Source: Armigeres subalbatus (Eukaryota > Arthropoda > Insecta > Diptera > Culicidae). Taken from it: a stretch of DNA of 64,000 nucleotides. The stretch spans positions 159,676,452-159,740,451 of the forward strand of contig NC_085140.1 in NCBI RefSeq assembly GCF_024139115.2, in the 5' to 3' direction. This document shows positions 45,771-57,924 of the stretch, piece after piece; positions within the stretch are counted from its first letter, which is position 1; each line of letters opens with the position of its first letter. The notes below the pieces were generated by a model, which saw only the letters and a program-made list of their open reading frames with translations, made no database searches and was not told the DNA's origin. The position numbers and the translations under genes are program-made.

Positions 45771-46053
45771 CTTCTTAATGGCATTACATCCCCACACTGG
45801 GACAGAGCCGCCTCGCAGCTTAGTGTTCATTCAGCACTTCCACAGTTATTAACTGCGAGGTTTCTAAGTCAAGTTACCATTTTTGTATTCGTATATCATG
45901 AGGCTAACACGATGATACTTTTATGCCCAGGGAAGTCGAGATAATTTCCAATCCGAAAATTGCCTAGACCGGCACCGGGAATCGAACCCAACCACCCTCA
46001 GCATGGCCTTGCTTTGTAGCCGCGCGTCTTACCGCACGGCTAAGGAGGGCTCC
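45771..46053 (-). mobile_element. Feilai-like SINE, essentially full length
   Basis: On the minus strand it reads from the tRNA-like head (TTAGCCGTGCGGTAAGACGC, B-box GGGTTCGATTCCC) through CCGGTGCCGGTCTAGGCAAT, CGACTTCCCTGGGCATAAAA and CATCGTGTTAGCC to a 3' part with CTCGCAGTTAATAACTGTGG and GGGATGTAATGCCATTAAGAAG. The head and 3' tail are both present, giving about 283 bp. The downstream flank has been altered by the LINE at 44846-45758. It is transcribed by Pol III if active and mobilised by an unknown LINE. Confidence 0.9.
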
Positions 46054-46084
46054 TTAAGTAACAATTTTTGTTAATCATATGAAT

Positions 46085-46800
46085 TAGGATATTTTAGATC
46101 AAAAATGGGCATGCCTAGATTAACATCTGAACGTCTCGTTTCGCCTTTCTCGTACAACAAAGTTGTACCGAAAGGCTGTAGGATTACTTCAAAAAAGAAC
46201 TTTTGATAGAAGGTTCGAAGACCCATAGTGTTATATCGATCGACTCAGCTCAACGATCTGAGGTGATGTCTGTATGTGTGTATGTATGTGCGTGTTTTTT
46301 AGCATTACCCGTAAGTAAATCGGGTTGCATTCGACGGGGCATGCGGTCCCATTGTTTGCTATTGAAATTCGGCCCGATCGGACATTGCCACGGTGTGTTT
46401 GTTCAAAGAGGCTTATTTTCAAAAAATCAGTACCTTCAAAACACTCACTACACGAAAGTATAGGTTTTACTCTTTCATGAAGGTGCATTTTTAAAATGTT
46501 CTATCGGGGGTCATTTTTCCATACATTTTGGGGGTGGGGGGGGTATATTGGCTATCATTTGAGATTTATATGGAGTTTGCACTAAAAATAGTGAAAAAAT
46601 AAAAACTGTTCTAGTTCCCCCGACAGAACATTTTAGTTTACCCACTATATGAAAGAGGAGAGCATATACTTCCACGTGGTGGGTGTTTCAGAGATACTGA
46701 TTTTTGAAAAATAATGTTTCCCCATAGAGACACCGTGTTGCATTTCAGAATTATTGAAAAATCATTATTTTTTCCCAACCCAAGTAACATTTTAAGTTTT
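46085..46800. repeat. Dispersed mosquito repeat, CTCGTACAACAAAGTTGTAC type
   Basis: CGCCTTTCTCGTACAACAAA, GTTGTACCGAAAGGCT, GAAGACCCATAGTGTTATAT and CGACTCAGCTCAACGA, followed by a GT-rich stretch, are words I associate with an abundant mosquito repeat. A fragment of its right part recurs at 41170-41275. CGCCTTTCTCGT occurs at both 46142 and 46801, so the block may consist of two adjacent copies. Non-coding; class unknown. Confidence 0.6.
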
Positions 46801-46811
46801 CGCCTTTCTCG

Positions 46812-49800
46812 TTTTTTTTAATACATGTCATGATACATCGCCGCTTGGTGTTTAGTTTTTTTTTTCTTCAAAAAAGCACAACAGACAACTCTTTTATTCT
46901 ATATCAAACATTCACCTTCACCAGTATCAACGCTATTATAATGAATACAAGCTCTTCTGCCCAGGACAGTCCATTGTCCATAATAAAAAATCACCTGCCC
47001 GCTATTTACATGTATTATAGCAAACCACTACCGCGAGGTTCGACCGAAAACCAGATTTCAATCGTAATTTCAGGTAGTCCAAATTCGAAAGAGCATGCTC
47101 TGCTCCCCCGTGCCATCGCCAATTTGGTCGCTGTCCATCCAGTAGGTATCGTTTCCTGCTGGCCAGCTGCGGTTCAAGTTTTTTTTTCGTCTCACATGCA
47201 GGTAATTCATTCAAGCATACGACGGGGACTAAAAAAAATCCACCTATTGGACTAAAGCATGCATGCATGTTCATCATCGCTTTTTTTCGAACTCTCGCTC
47301 ATACTCTCTCGCGCGCTATCGTTTGCCCTTTATCTTCTGATGATCGTCCCTGGCTGGTATCAAGACAGTTTGTTGCGTTGGTTGGGTGTGTGCTTCTCTA
47401 TACATATTGGTTTTACGACCGGCATTTATCTTTCGAATGGAATGAATATGAAAACTGTGCTTGCGGAACTGTGGTTTGCACCTGCCAGTACCTGTTTGCC
47501 GTTTCATATGTTCTTTCTCAGTGACCTCTAGAAGGGAGAGGGAGATCCTTCTTTGGCTTTTTGTTTTCCTTCTGTTGACAGTACAATCTGCTCGTGGATT
47601 TATATGAAAGCACTTTGAGAAAATGTAGTGATGATGATTGTATTTAATTAGGATTGAATTTGCACAAATAACAATACGGTTATTGATTTGTTCGAAACCC
47701 ACAAAATTGGATGTAGGTAGAATTCGTGGCTGAAATAGAACCCTATTAGACATTGCATTTTGGAGCTATGTTTCAACCACAGTTTCCTAACAAAAACTTG
47801 TCAACAGTTTTTGATTGCAGAACAAGGGTGATGCAAATTAATGAATGCAAAACATGTAAATAATGACAATAATAGAGCTTATCTCACTGAATGGCTTTCT
47901 TGTATTAATTGCTTTTAACTGTTGTTTGGGCTTCGTTGCAAAAATATGGATGAACAAACTTTGTTATAGGTACCTCAACCGAGTTATATTAAAAAGTCAT
48001 AATCAATTTCTCTCGGTGTCAACACTGTGTCAGGAGAGTCCATCTGTTCATGACGGACGTAATGGAATGGATATAGTACCACCAGCAGAGAACCTTTGGT
48101 GGAGGATACCCGATGTTAGGAACAGATACACCAAGTAAGCAGATAAAGACCATTATCCTGTGGCTGATTGCCATTTGAGGGTCCTGATTAAAAGTACCAT
48201 CATGATTGCCGGCCATATTCGATGATGACAAATCGTTGGCCGATATATAGTGGAACGAAATGAACACCGAATTTACCTCAGCTATCAAAAACTGTTTGGA
48301 GAGTCAACTGGAACGATAAGTTTGGGGGTTGTTTCTTGATTGAATTTCTATCATAAGCAGATACAAAAATAATTAAATAAGAGAACGATGCTGATAGACA
48401 TGTTAGAAATTACCCCAAATGCTCAAAATCACTTTTCATGGTGAATCCAAATCTCTGCTTCTGTTTACCCAACTTAACTTACTTGATTTCCTTACCGAGG
48501 AAACGTGAATAAATATGCGCAAATGTCTCTAGTAACAACAATAACTACACCACAGAAAAATAGACCGATTGCCTATTTAACGGTGCATTCGAACATTTCT
48601 TAGAAAGCCAAACGATTATTTAATTCAATGAACTACTAATCTTTAGAACAGCTCGTGTGTGCAGTGCAGTGCCAATCTCTGCTTATTACTTTTTGATAAG
48701 TTTATTGTACATCGCTCTTACATTTCCTTATTTTTTTTATTGGGAAAACTTTCCTCTCCGACCAAATTCTTTTCCATTTCATGATGGATTTCTTTTATTG
48801 TCTTTTTTCCATTCATTTTCGTATTTCTATGATTTATTTTTCACCTAATGCTCGCTTTAACATGTTTCAATGTAATAATTCTTTAACATTCCTTTTTCCT
48901 CAAATATAAATAGTTTCTCACTTTTTATTTTATAAAACATTCTTTCTAGTTTGCGGAACCCAAGAAACTTATGCTGAAAGTCTGCTCGGTTCGTGCTCTG
49001 CGAAGTAATTTAATTGGTTCACAGTTCTTCGTTCAAAATATCTGCAATACATTGCATTCACTGAATTCAATCACCCAAAGCAAACGGCTGCTCCTACAAC
49101 AGTCCAGATAGCAATCGGATACAATAGCTAAACCATTCATCATGCCATTTCTATCGGAGACCAGCCGACAGAATAAGCTTCCAAAATGAAAATCCATTCC
49201 GTACAATGAGTGGTGCACAATTCAATACCGTTTTTCGGTTTGAAGACAGAAATCTTCCCCGACGACAATGTGTAGGTCTCAGCTCACATTTTCGACATCC
49301 GCAGACTCAACTGCTGAGCCGGGTCGGAATGCTTTGGTGTGGTTGTTCGCCTGTTCATACGGCACCAGGACGCGCTCGCTGAACATACGGCAGGACGAGG
49401 CAAAAGATGCTATTCCACCAAGCATTCATCCACATACATACGTTTGTCGAAGTGGAAAAACCCTATTCATTGAAATGTGCTTCCCTCGGGGGACTTGGAC
49501 GGTAGAGGAACGGATGGAGCCAGGATGAGAGCTCGTGTATTCGTGTTGTTGGTAGCAGGCGATGGAAAAAAAGAGCTCTGAATCGGATTATGTCCTTTTC
49601 AGGAACCGCCACAATGCTTCACCAGTTTGGTCAGCTCGAAAATTTTAATTACGTTCTTTTTTCCACAATGTATTCCAAAGAAAAATAACTGGAGCGATAC
49701 AAAGGATTTGAACCGAACGACGGTCGGTGTGTTCTCCGTTCTCCCAGTTATATTTGTTATAATACAGATATGGCAACGATAAAAAAATTTTTTTTAATTT

Positions 49801-49945
49801 GTATGTTCTTTATTAGAGCGTTAACAAATAAATATTTTTGAAGCATTTATAATTAAATGCACAAATAATATGTCATCCAGGCTTTTAACAGCCAACACGG
49901 CCATTGTATTCAAAGAATTCAAGCATTCACTTTAAATTGACAGAA
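46812..49945. other. Unassigned DNA
   Basis: No gene is supported over about 3.1 kb. Frames at 46830-47255, 47259-47531 and 47316-47753 overlap on both strands, and the last is on the minus strand; none has a recognised domain. A CT-rich block at 48700-48960 and a GC-richer patch at 49260-49560 are noted only. Confidence 0.4.
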
Positions 49946-49949
49946 ATAT

Positions 49950-50110
49950 ACACCCAACCAGCGGATGACAGATTTTTATACAGCTCTGCACAAGAACCTA
50001 ACAAAAACTGTATACAATTTTGACATTTACAGATTTTAATGCAAACATTACATTGTAATCTCACAATTATACACTGTAAAAATATACAATATTTGTAAGA
50101 TTTGTGTGTT
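49950..50110. repeat. Dispersed repeat with GGATGACAGATTTT start, copy B
   Basis: CAGCGGATGACAGATTTTTA and following TACAGCTCTG words match 37635-37700. The interior again has inverted words around ACAATTTTGAC and TACAATATTTGTA. Ends are not resolved. Confidence 0.5.
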
Positions 50111-50114
50111 TTGT

Positions 50115-51660
50115 CTGTAAAATCAATCATATCTCTCGATTGGTATCATTACGGCGTGTATGCATTGATCGATTTCTCTTCGTCGATCGGTCCACCGAGT
50201 TGCGACCGGCTGGCGAAAATTTTATGGTTTGGTATAATAAAAGATGATTGCACATTACAACAGAAGCAACAATCTTTGTTGTAACTTTTGAATTAGTTAT
50301 TCATGCGAAATTGTCTTATTCAATCTTTGCGAATATCGATAGGCCCTTAGGACACTGAGCGCGAGAAGTTTAAAATTAAAATGATCGAGGCGCACATCTG
50401 CATAGTTCTTATACTTTTTCAATAACATCTCGAGGCGATGAATAGTAGTCGGCATCCATCAAATGTTCCTCACAAAGCATTGTTTGTGAGGTTCCGCATT
50501 TTTATATTCCATTTCGCCACATGCTCATCTTGCACCCGCTGAAGGTACCAGCCCATACGTTGAACCAATCAACAAACTAAACACATTTTGAAATCCTCGT
50601 CGTACGTACGGTTCGGTTGTTCGGAACACAAGTCACACATGCCATCATCCTATTCTAACACCGACTGCCTCTACCTTTTCAAAAACGAGACCAGCTGCTT
50701 CGTTGAGCAGGTAAAATTAGTGCGACTCGAGCAATCACCTTCCCCGAAAAGAAGCGAACCCGAGAGCACGGAACAACGTGAATGAAGTAAGAAAAAAAAT
50801 ATTGCACCTTTCTTAGTCTCAAAAACCTCTAATCGACATCCAGCAGGGACAACGCACAGTTACAGATCGAACATGTTGCAGTGACGACGCTACAGAATGG
50901 CAGGTGGTGATGGCAATGAGTAGAAAAATCGGTTGTTGTAAACATGCTGTTTGCTTCGGGACACATGATCAATGCTGTGTGTTTAGAGGATTAGATAGGA
51001 GATAGAAATGAGTGTAAAAAATAATTGGTCGGCAGAAGGAAGTCGATCGAAATTCAAGCGATTCAAGGTGGCAGCTGTTTGATAGGCCAAAAAGGTTGTT
51101 TAGATACTCCTTTTTATAAGGAACTGAGCGACTTAATGGAAGGTAGGATTCACTGCAGGCGATTCGTCTTTGTGCCACTGGGGAGGGTCAGCTTTTCTGA
51201 AAGAAACATATTTGAAAGGAAAAAGCCGATTTGATCAGCTACACGTGTACATAAATTGTATTGAAAGATTCATAGAGTTGCTTTAGTGGTTTAAAAATCA
51301 ACTTGATATTTATTAATTTACGAAAAAGTTGGCGCATAATTCATTGTTTTTTGTCATTCCATTTGGTGAATCGTATGCAAAAATCTAATCATATTTCTTC
51401 TATAGCTCATTGCTGGAGCTTTTTAGCTAATGGTACAGAAAACCTTCTGAGTTCACTTTTGGATGTTCACGCGAAACTAAAGAATCGATTTTCAATTTTA
51501 TTACAGTGAACGATAGAGCTAGTCATCCTGAACGCGTCAGATTTTCTGTCAACTCAAAAAAAAAGAAATGTTGTTTTATTTGATATTAAAAACATAAATT
51601 GAAAACGCATCTTCGACATTTCAGGTCTTATTGTTGGACGTGCAAGAATAAGAGATATAA
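50115..51660. other. Unassigned DNA
   Basis: No gene, RNA or clear repeat is supported. A small hairpin (CCTCACAAAGCATTGTTTGT, then GAGG) lies at about 50468-50491. Confidence 0.4.
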
Positions 51661-51665
51661 TATTG

Positions 51666-52063
51666 TTCTAAACCAGCGGTGCTCAGCACTTTGGGCGATT
51701 TTTCTCCTAATATACTTCTTACACAATAAAAATGAGCTTTGAACATACAAATTAGCACTTGGTCGAAAGCTTTCAAATATACATATCAGCTGAGGGTAAT
51801 AAAACGGATATTGGTATTAAATTCACTCCATACGAAACGCTAAAAGCAAAACAAAAGTGCGGCCCGCGGGCCGCAATGTAATTTTACTTTGATCAAGTCG
51901 TACGGAGTGATTTCAACACCAATATTCGTTTTAGTATCCTCAGCTGATATATTTGAAAGCTTTCGACCAAGTACTAACTTGTAGAGTGGAAGCTCATTTT
52001 TATTGTGTGACAAGCAAATTAAGGGAAAAAATGCACAAAATGCTGAGCACCACTGTTCTAAAC
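51666..52063. mobile_element. hAT-type MITE with perfect 8-bp duplication
   Basis: The 382-bp element (51674-52055) starts CAGCGGTGCTCAGCA and ends TGCTGAGCACCACTG. It is flanked on both sides by TTCTAAAC (51666-51673 and 52056-52063), a perfect 8-bp target duplication as expected for hAT transposases. The inverted arms extend inward with words such as AAATGAGCTTTGAACA, GAAAGCTTTCAAATATA and TATCAGCTGAGG against their complements. They meet near the 16-bp palindrome GCGGCCCGCGGGCCGC at about 51860. It is nearly a full-length palindrome with no open frame. Confidence 0.92.
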
Positions 52064-52069
52064 GTACTG

Positions 52070-52735
52070 GCAAAAAAAAAAACCGCAGAGCATTTTACTC
52101 CAATTTTGATAGATAATATATAGGCCTGACGTTTTGAGCTGATGGTTTATTTGTTCTGAAATGTGGCATTTTCAGCAAAAGAGGTTGGTCAATTAAAAAC
52201 ATGTCTTAAAATGATCCAAACACGAAAATATAATTTCTATTAGTAAAATTTAAATAAAATCGGTTCGTGTATTATTAACCAATGGTTTATCGTTTTTGTT
52301 TGAGAAAATGCACACATGATGCATTTCACCTTGTTTTACACAGCTGTACGAAAACAATAATCTGCAATGGTAAATGGTAAATGAGCGATAACGAAGCCTC
52401 AAAGCTTGTCGGTGAGGACTGCTTATTCGATTCTATTTTTTGTTCGCACAAGTGCGTTTTTGTTCATGCAAGTGCATAAATTATATTGAATCGAAGAGGT
52501 TTATATCTCTATTTTATCGTTCTTGATTGTCTATTAAACACGGTTTCAGCAAACCTTAGTACTCATTTCTTACTTCTCACTTCATTAACCCTGGTACTAA
52601 TTTGTTACTTCTCACAGTTATCGTTAAACACTTGACACTTTTAACATTCACTGTTTTTTTTAGCAAAGCGACAATCCCAGCAGCACAGTTCAGACCGATT
52701 TGGTAGCAGTCACTGATTTAAGGCCAAATTTGATC
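52070..52735. other. Unassigned AT-rich DNA
   Basis: No gene is supported. Two short CTTCTCAC tracts near 52570-52620 echo the satellite core of the GGCCGAA elements. Confidence 0.4.
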
Positions 52736-52738
52736 GTA

Positions 52739-53303
52739 TAAGGACTGTTTAGTTTATTGAGAGGACACTTTTACATAACGAAATTATATAGACAGATTGG
52801 TTAATTTCGACGGAGTTTGCTTTATCGTATACTATAATACACTGTCAATCAACTGTAATTTTTTAAAAGAGATAAATCAGTTTAGATCCAACAAAATGGC
52901 GCCTATTGTAAAAGCTTTTCGAATTTCGCGTAAACATAAGCTTCTCAACATAATTTTTTATAAGCAAAATTGACAGAAAATTGTAAATCGGCAAGTCAAC
53001 AAAATCATCAAGAAGATCGGAAAGAAACACACTGTCAATAATTTGTCGATATCTAGAAACAGTAGAGCCTGTGGCAGTCTGAAAACGGAATATAAACGGT
53101 TGGAGCTGTTGAAAATCCAATAAATTGGGATTTTTATGAATATCCCAAATTTCTGAGTTAGAATTATTTCGTTGTTAATTGGATTTTTTTTCTAGAAGGA
53201 CAGATAATATATTCAACAAAAATAAAACAGATTTCGAAACAGATTGATGGTTTAAAAATCATCGACAATACAAAGTGTCCTCTTTATAAACTGAACAGTC
53301 CTT
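52739..53303. mobile_element. TA-flanked non-autonomous element, mariner-like ends
   Basis: AGGACTGTTTAGTTTAT at 52741 pairs with the reverse complement of ATAAACTGAACAGTCCT ending at 53301, and the match continues through GAGAGGACACTTT against AAAGTGTCCTCTTT. TA lies directly outside both ends (52739-52740 and 53302-53303). The 561-bp interior has no transposase frame. The minus-strand frame at 52863-53120 is short and unlike a DDE domain. It is non-autonomous and probably mobilised by a Tc1/mariner-type enzyme. Confidence 0.85.
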
Positions 53304-53304
53304 A

Positions 53305-53650
53305 TGAGTTACAGAAGCTTGTTGACAACATGTGTGCTGCTCGGGATTTTCAGTCATAAGACCCGACTATTTCGACCAAATAACCTAATCAGCCTAGCAA
53401 CTGTACGACCTAACGACCAGTTAGGCCGAACTGACCATGAAGCAGTTAATTTTTGCGATCCGGTGTCGTTTTGCTTCGTGCTGTCGAAAAATTAAATTAA
53501 TCAATGCGCGGTTCATTCCTACTGCTTGGTACACAAACAGGTCGCGTGATCCGGTATGGTTGTGCGGTGTGAAGCGGGGAAATATTTTAATTAGAATGCG
53601 TTTCATCGTGCTCCTGACGAGTACGCAGTTTGCTCACGTGATTCAATATC
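53305..53650. other. Unassigned DNA with a few GGCCGAA-like words
   Basis: GACCAGTTAGGCCGAACTG at about 53410 and CGACCAAATAACC at about 53372 recall the foldback arrays nearby. The rest carries no recognised gene. Confidence 0.4.
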
Positions 53651-53654
53651 GTTC

Positions 53655-54530
53655 TGCTTTTAGCCGGATAGAACATTTGGCCGAATAGGACATTTGGCCG
53701 AATAAGGCATTTGACCGAACAGAACATTTCGCCGAATAGATCACTTGTTCGAACATATCATTTGGTCAAGCAGGACATTTGGCCAAATAGGTCCATTTTC
53801 CACTGCTCACTGTAAAAGGTGAGAAGTAAGACGTCTCACGACTCTTTTCTCACTCAACCAAATCACACCAAGCGCAAATTGAAAATTACCCATTTTCTTG
53901 CACAAGTTTTAGCGTAATATATACAATCCCTCAACCCTATAACCCTATAACCAACAACAAATGAATGAATGTATTGATATGGATTGATTTTCGTTTTTAT
54001 TTTACGAACAAAATATCACAAGTCAGTCAAAAAGGCACAGGCAAAAGGTTTCGCAGAATCCCGAACAAATGTCCTATTCAGGGATGGGAAAAATCCAATT
54101 TTCAAAAAGTTAAGAATCGTTTGAAAATCGTATCTTGATTTGAAGCATTTACCATTACATTTGAGCTCTTTTTCATTCCTACCATGAAACCATAACGCCA
54201 GATAGAAGATATAACGGGACTGTTGACAATTAGCTGACATTAGTAAAGATTAATGTTTGAATGGAAACTCTGTACTTATTATCGTTTGAGTACGAAATTT
54301 GAGAAGTTGTCGCCGGCGACAACTTGCCTACTGTTATAAAGAGCGTGAAAAGATTTCGTGAAAAATCGTCTGATAATGATTCAGCACAACAATATTCAGC
54401 CAAATGTCCTATTCGGCCAAATAACCTATTCTGCCAAATGACCTATTCGGTCAAATGACTTTCGGCCAGACGAGTTTACTTCGACCTTCAGCCGAATGGG
54501 TTTCGCCCAAACGACCCTTCCCTACTTTCA
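53655..54530. repeat. GGCCGAA foldback element (copy 4), interrupted
   Basis: The left arm (53655-53795) has ACATTTGGCCGAATAGG units. A short core remnant (GTGAGAAGTAAGACGTCTCAC) follows at about 53818. A foreign repeat (53865-54065, related to 32445-32700) then interrupts. The right arm (about 54400-54528) has the inverted units CAAATGTCCTATTCGGCC and ends with GGGTTTCGCCCAAACGACCC and TTCCC. That is the exact complement of the opening of copies 1 and 3. Non-coding. Confidence 0.8.
53865..54065. repeat. Dispersed repeat with CACACCAAGCGC start, copy B
   Basis: Same family and orientation as 32445-32700. It lies within the foldback element at 53.66-54.53 kb, so it inserted after that element. 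Ends are not precisely defined. Confidence 0.6.
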
Positions 54531-54544
54531 TTGTAGATTTTACC

Positions 54545-57500
54545 ACAATCTTCAATTAAGTGGATCGGTTTCCACACACCTGGTCACGCCCTTACAAGTG
54601 TTTTCATTTTGTTATAGTTCTGTCATCTACTCAAGAAAACGCTCTGAACCGAAACAGTTTTAGAAGGGAATTCGATGATGAAGTACATGAGTTTCTGCCT
54701 CTCAACGCGTCGTCGGAACAAGAACTTGCAGTAGTTGAGTCTTTACTAGCTACAGGATTGCAGCAAATCAATGATTTGGTTAATGCGAATGGTAGGCTTC
54801 TCAATTTAGTTTTCGTCAGTGATTCTGTTCGAATTGAACTGTTTGAATCACCTGCTGCCATTTTGAAAGTCGATCCTTACCACAAGCCATTTGTTTTGAC
54901 GCTCGAATGTTCCTCTGAAGACTTGCAACTCCCGCAGTCGAATTCAGCTGCACGGAACGAATATAACTTTGCACGATGTGACTTTGATGTAATCAACGCT
55001 AGATTAACTTCTCCACTTACTTGCAAAAATGGAAAATTTCCCCGAATGCTTCTAAAACTCAGCTTATAATTTTCCCACATAAGCCGAGAGCTTCTTATTT
55101 GAAACCTTCTAGCAGACATATTGTCACTATGAATGGGGTTCCAATTAATTGGTCTAGCGAAGCTAAATATTTAGGACTTCTGCTAGATCAAAAATTAACT
55201 TTTAAAAATCACATTGAAGGCCTACAAGCCAAATGTAACAAATATATTAAGTGTCTATATCCACTTATAAACAGAAAATCAAAACTTTGTCTTAAGAACA
55301 AACTTTTGATTTACAAACAAATTTTTAGACCTGCCATGTTGTATGCTGTGCCAATATGGACTAGTTGCTGCAATACCAGAAAGAAGGCACTTCAGAGGAT
55401 TCAAAATAAAATTCTGAAAATGATTCTGAAGTTGCCTCCGTGGTATAGTACCAATGAACTTCATAGAATTTCTAATATTGAGACATTGCGACAAATGTCC
55501 AACAAAATAATTTCCAATTTTAGACAAAAATCGTTGCAATCTTCTATTACAACGATTAGCACTTGTACCCTTAGTATAAAATAGGTTAAGATTAGTTTAA
55601 GTTGAAAACATTGTAATTCCTACATGGTTCAATTAAACCAGAGGAAAAATTCTAACTGCCAGAGGCAATTGAAATGTATTAATAATAACTAAAAATATAA
55701 CATAGCAAATAAGGATGATAGTGTTAAGAAAACACGGAACACCTAGTCTAAGAGATGAATGCATGTATTAGATAATAAGCAAATAAAATTAGTTAATAAA
55801 AAAAAAAAAAACGCTAGATTAACTGCATTGGACTGGACGTGTTTATCAAACCTCGAAACGGTGGATGATGCTGTGACTGTTTTTTTATGACAATGTTTAC
55901 CAAGTAATTCGTGACAATGTTCCGCTGAAAACCCGAAGAATGTCTACAAAATGCCAACAACCATGGTGAAACCCGCAGACTACGGAACCGTCTACGCAAG
56001 GCCCGTGAACGTTATTTTCGTTCCAGGACAACTGAGAATAAGTATGCTGTTCAACTTGCGGAAGCTGAGTATAACAGCGTGCATGAAGTTCGTTTCCGTG
56101 AGTACATTCAACAAATGCAACGGAACCTCAAAAAGAACCCTTCATCGTTCTGGTCTTTTGTGAATACTCGCAAAAGGTCAGCTGGCATTCCGAATAACGT
56201 TTTCTATGGTAATCATAATTCTTCCGCCGACAACACTTCTGCAAATCACTTTGCTGAGTTCTTTCACAGTGTCTTTGAGTCAGATTACCATTCACCACCA
56301 CAACAATATTTAGATGAGTTACGAAGCTTCAACATCCATCTACCGCAGCTAAACCTCAGTTTTGACACGGTTTTTAACGCTCTTAATGCAGTTGACGTTT
56401 CGAAGGGACCTGGTCCAGATCTGATTACACCGTCGTTCATAAAAACTGTGCATCCTCGCTGGCTGTCCAAGCCCTGACAATTTTCAACCGATCACTCGCG
56501 GGTGGCGTGTTCCCTGATGCCTCGAAGCACGCATCAATTACACCGATCTTCAAATCCGGCAGCATACATAGCGTGGAAAATTATCGACCCATTTCGATCC
56601 TGAACTGTTTGGCCAAAGTACTCCAAAGACTGTTGCATGACAAGCTTTATCCAGCCGTTAAATCCATTATATCAGAATTCCAGCATGGATTCATGCAAAA
56701 ACGTTCGACGATCTCTAATTTGATGAGCTTTACCAATAGTGTTATTGGATGCATCGAGAAGCGGCAACAAGTAGATGCTGTGTATATTGACTTTTCGAAA
56801 GCATTTGATAAAGTTCCGCATGATCTTGCTATTTTGAAACTGAACCGTCTTGGTCTACCGTCGTGAATCGTCAACTGGAATCATTCGTACTTGACTTCAA
56901 GAAAAGCCTTCGTCAAGGTTCGTGACGCCACTTCTGATGAATTCGAGATTCCGTCTGGCGTTCCACAAGGAAGTCACCTAGGACCTTTAATTTTGGCGCT
57001 ATTTATCAACGACGTTTGCGATCAGCTACACTCGGGCAAGCTGCTTTTTGCGGATGACCTGAAAATTTACCGAGTCGTGAAGTCAGCTTTAGATTGCTGT
57101 GCACTTCAAGCCGACATTGTGCGCTTATCATCGTGGTGTCAGATAAACGGAATGCAAGCCAACGCCACCAAATGCAGAATCATTACTTTTTCCCGTGTTC
57201 ACTCACCAATCAGATTTGACTATTCGATGGACCAGTTACCGCTTATGAGAGTTAACTTCATAAAGGATCTTGACCTTACCTTGGACAGTAAGCTTCGGTT
57301 CAACGAGCACATCTCAAAGACAATCTCCAAAGCCAACACTATGCTTGGCTTCCTGCGCCGCAACTCTGCACAATTCGATGATATGTTTATGCTTTGAAAA
57401 CATTATACTGCTCATTGGTCCGAAGCATTCTTGAGTACGGAGTTCAAATATGGGCTCCTTACCATGCGATTCATGCATCACGCATAGAAAGCATCCAGAA

Positions 57501-57922
57501 ACGTTTCGTCATTACGCATTCGCATTATGATAGCTGCCATGGACCAATCCCGATAACCTGCCACCGTATGAGCACAGATGTTTGTCTCATTAGTTTGCAA
57601 ACACTCTCCAAACGCCGAACGTATTTACAACGACTTTTTATTTTTGACATGATCCGTGACAACATTGAACTGCAGTAGTGTGCTCCGGGAAATCAACTTC
57701 CACGCACCTAGCCGCCGATTACGCAATCCCCAATTGCTTTGGACCCCGACGCACCGCACTGCTTACGGTTACAACAAACCACTTGACAGATGTTGTAGAT
57801 TGTTTAACGTTGTATGTGATATGTTTGATTATAATGTTAATAAGCTTGTCTTCAAAAATAGGATTAAGATACTGTAGTCTGTGTGGTTTTGAATCAAAGA
57901 TGAAATAAATAAATAAATAAAA
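54545..57922 (+). pseudogene. LINE with endonuclease and reverse transcriptase remnants, broken
   Basis: The 5' part (54600-55009) reads like the end of an AP-type endonuclease domain (LQQINDLVNANGRLLNLVFV, VDPYHKPFVLTLE). After a Juan-like insertion it resumes in several frames with FREYIQQMQRNLKKNPSSFW (about 56090) and PGPDLITPSFIK. The reverse transcriptase follows: ASITPIFKSGSIHSVENYRP (about 56528), DAVYIDFSKAFDKVPHD (about 56776), GVPQGSHLGPLI (about 56957) and the catalytic LLFADDLKIYR (about 57041). After it come KTLYCSLVRSILEYGVQIWA and an (AAAT)n tail at 57904-57922. Stops or frameshifts near 55850, 56475, 56865, 57396 and 57676 break it. The motifs fit a Jockey/CR1-type LINE. The 5' end is missing or unrecognised. 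Confidence 0.88.
54995..55824 (+). mobile_element. Juan-like (Jockey clade) LINE 3' end with 15-bp duplication
   Basis: An 800-bp insert (55010-55809) lies in the host LINE, bracketed by AACGCTAGATTAACT (54995-55009 and 55810-55824). It enters mid-ORF2 with STYLQKWKISPNASKTQLII and continues with AKYLGLLLDQKLTFKNHIEG, then KALQRIQNKILKMILKLPPW, to a stop at 55584. A 3' untranslated region ending GCAAATAAAATTAGTTAATA and poly(A) follows. The open frame is intact over 190 codons, so the insertion is relatively young. It is 5'-truncated as is usual for LINEs, and has no catalytic site. The resemblance to Juan is by recollection of this C-terminus. Confidence 0.9.
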
Positions 57923-57924
57923 AG

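Noticed and set aside
45985..46050. Possible functional tRNA gene on the minus strand
   Set aside because: The same sequence heads three dispersed copies with a shared non-tRNA body, so it is a SINE.
46830..47753. Overlapping open frames of 85-145 codons
   Set aside because: They lie on both strands over the same bases, are rich in simple composition and show no recognisable domain.
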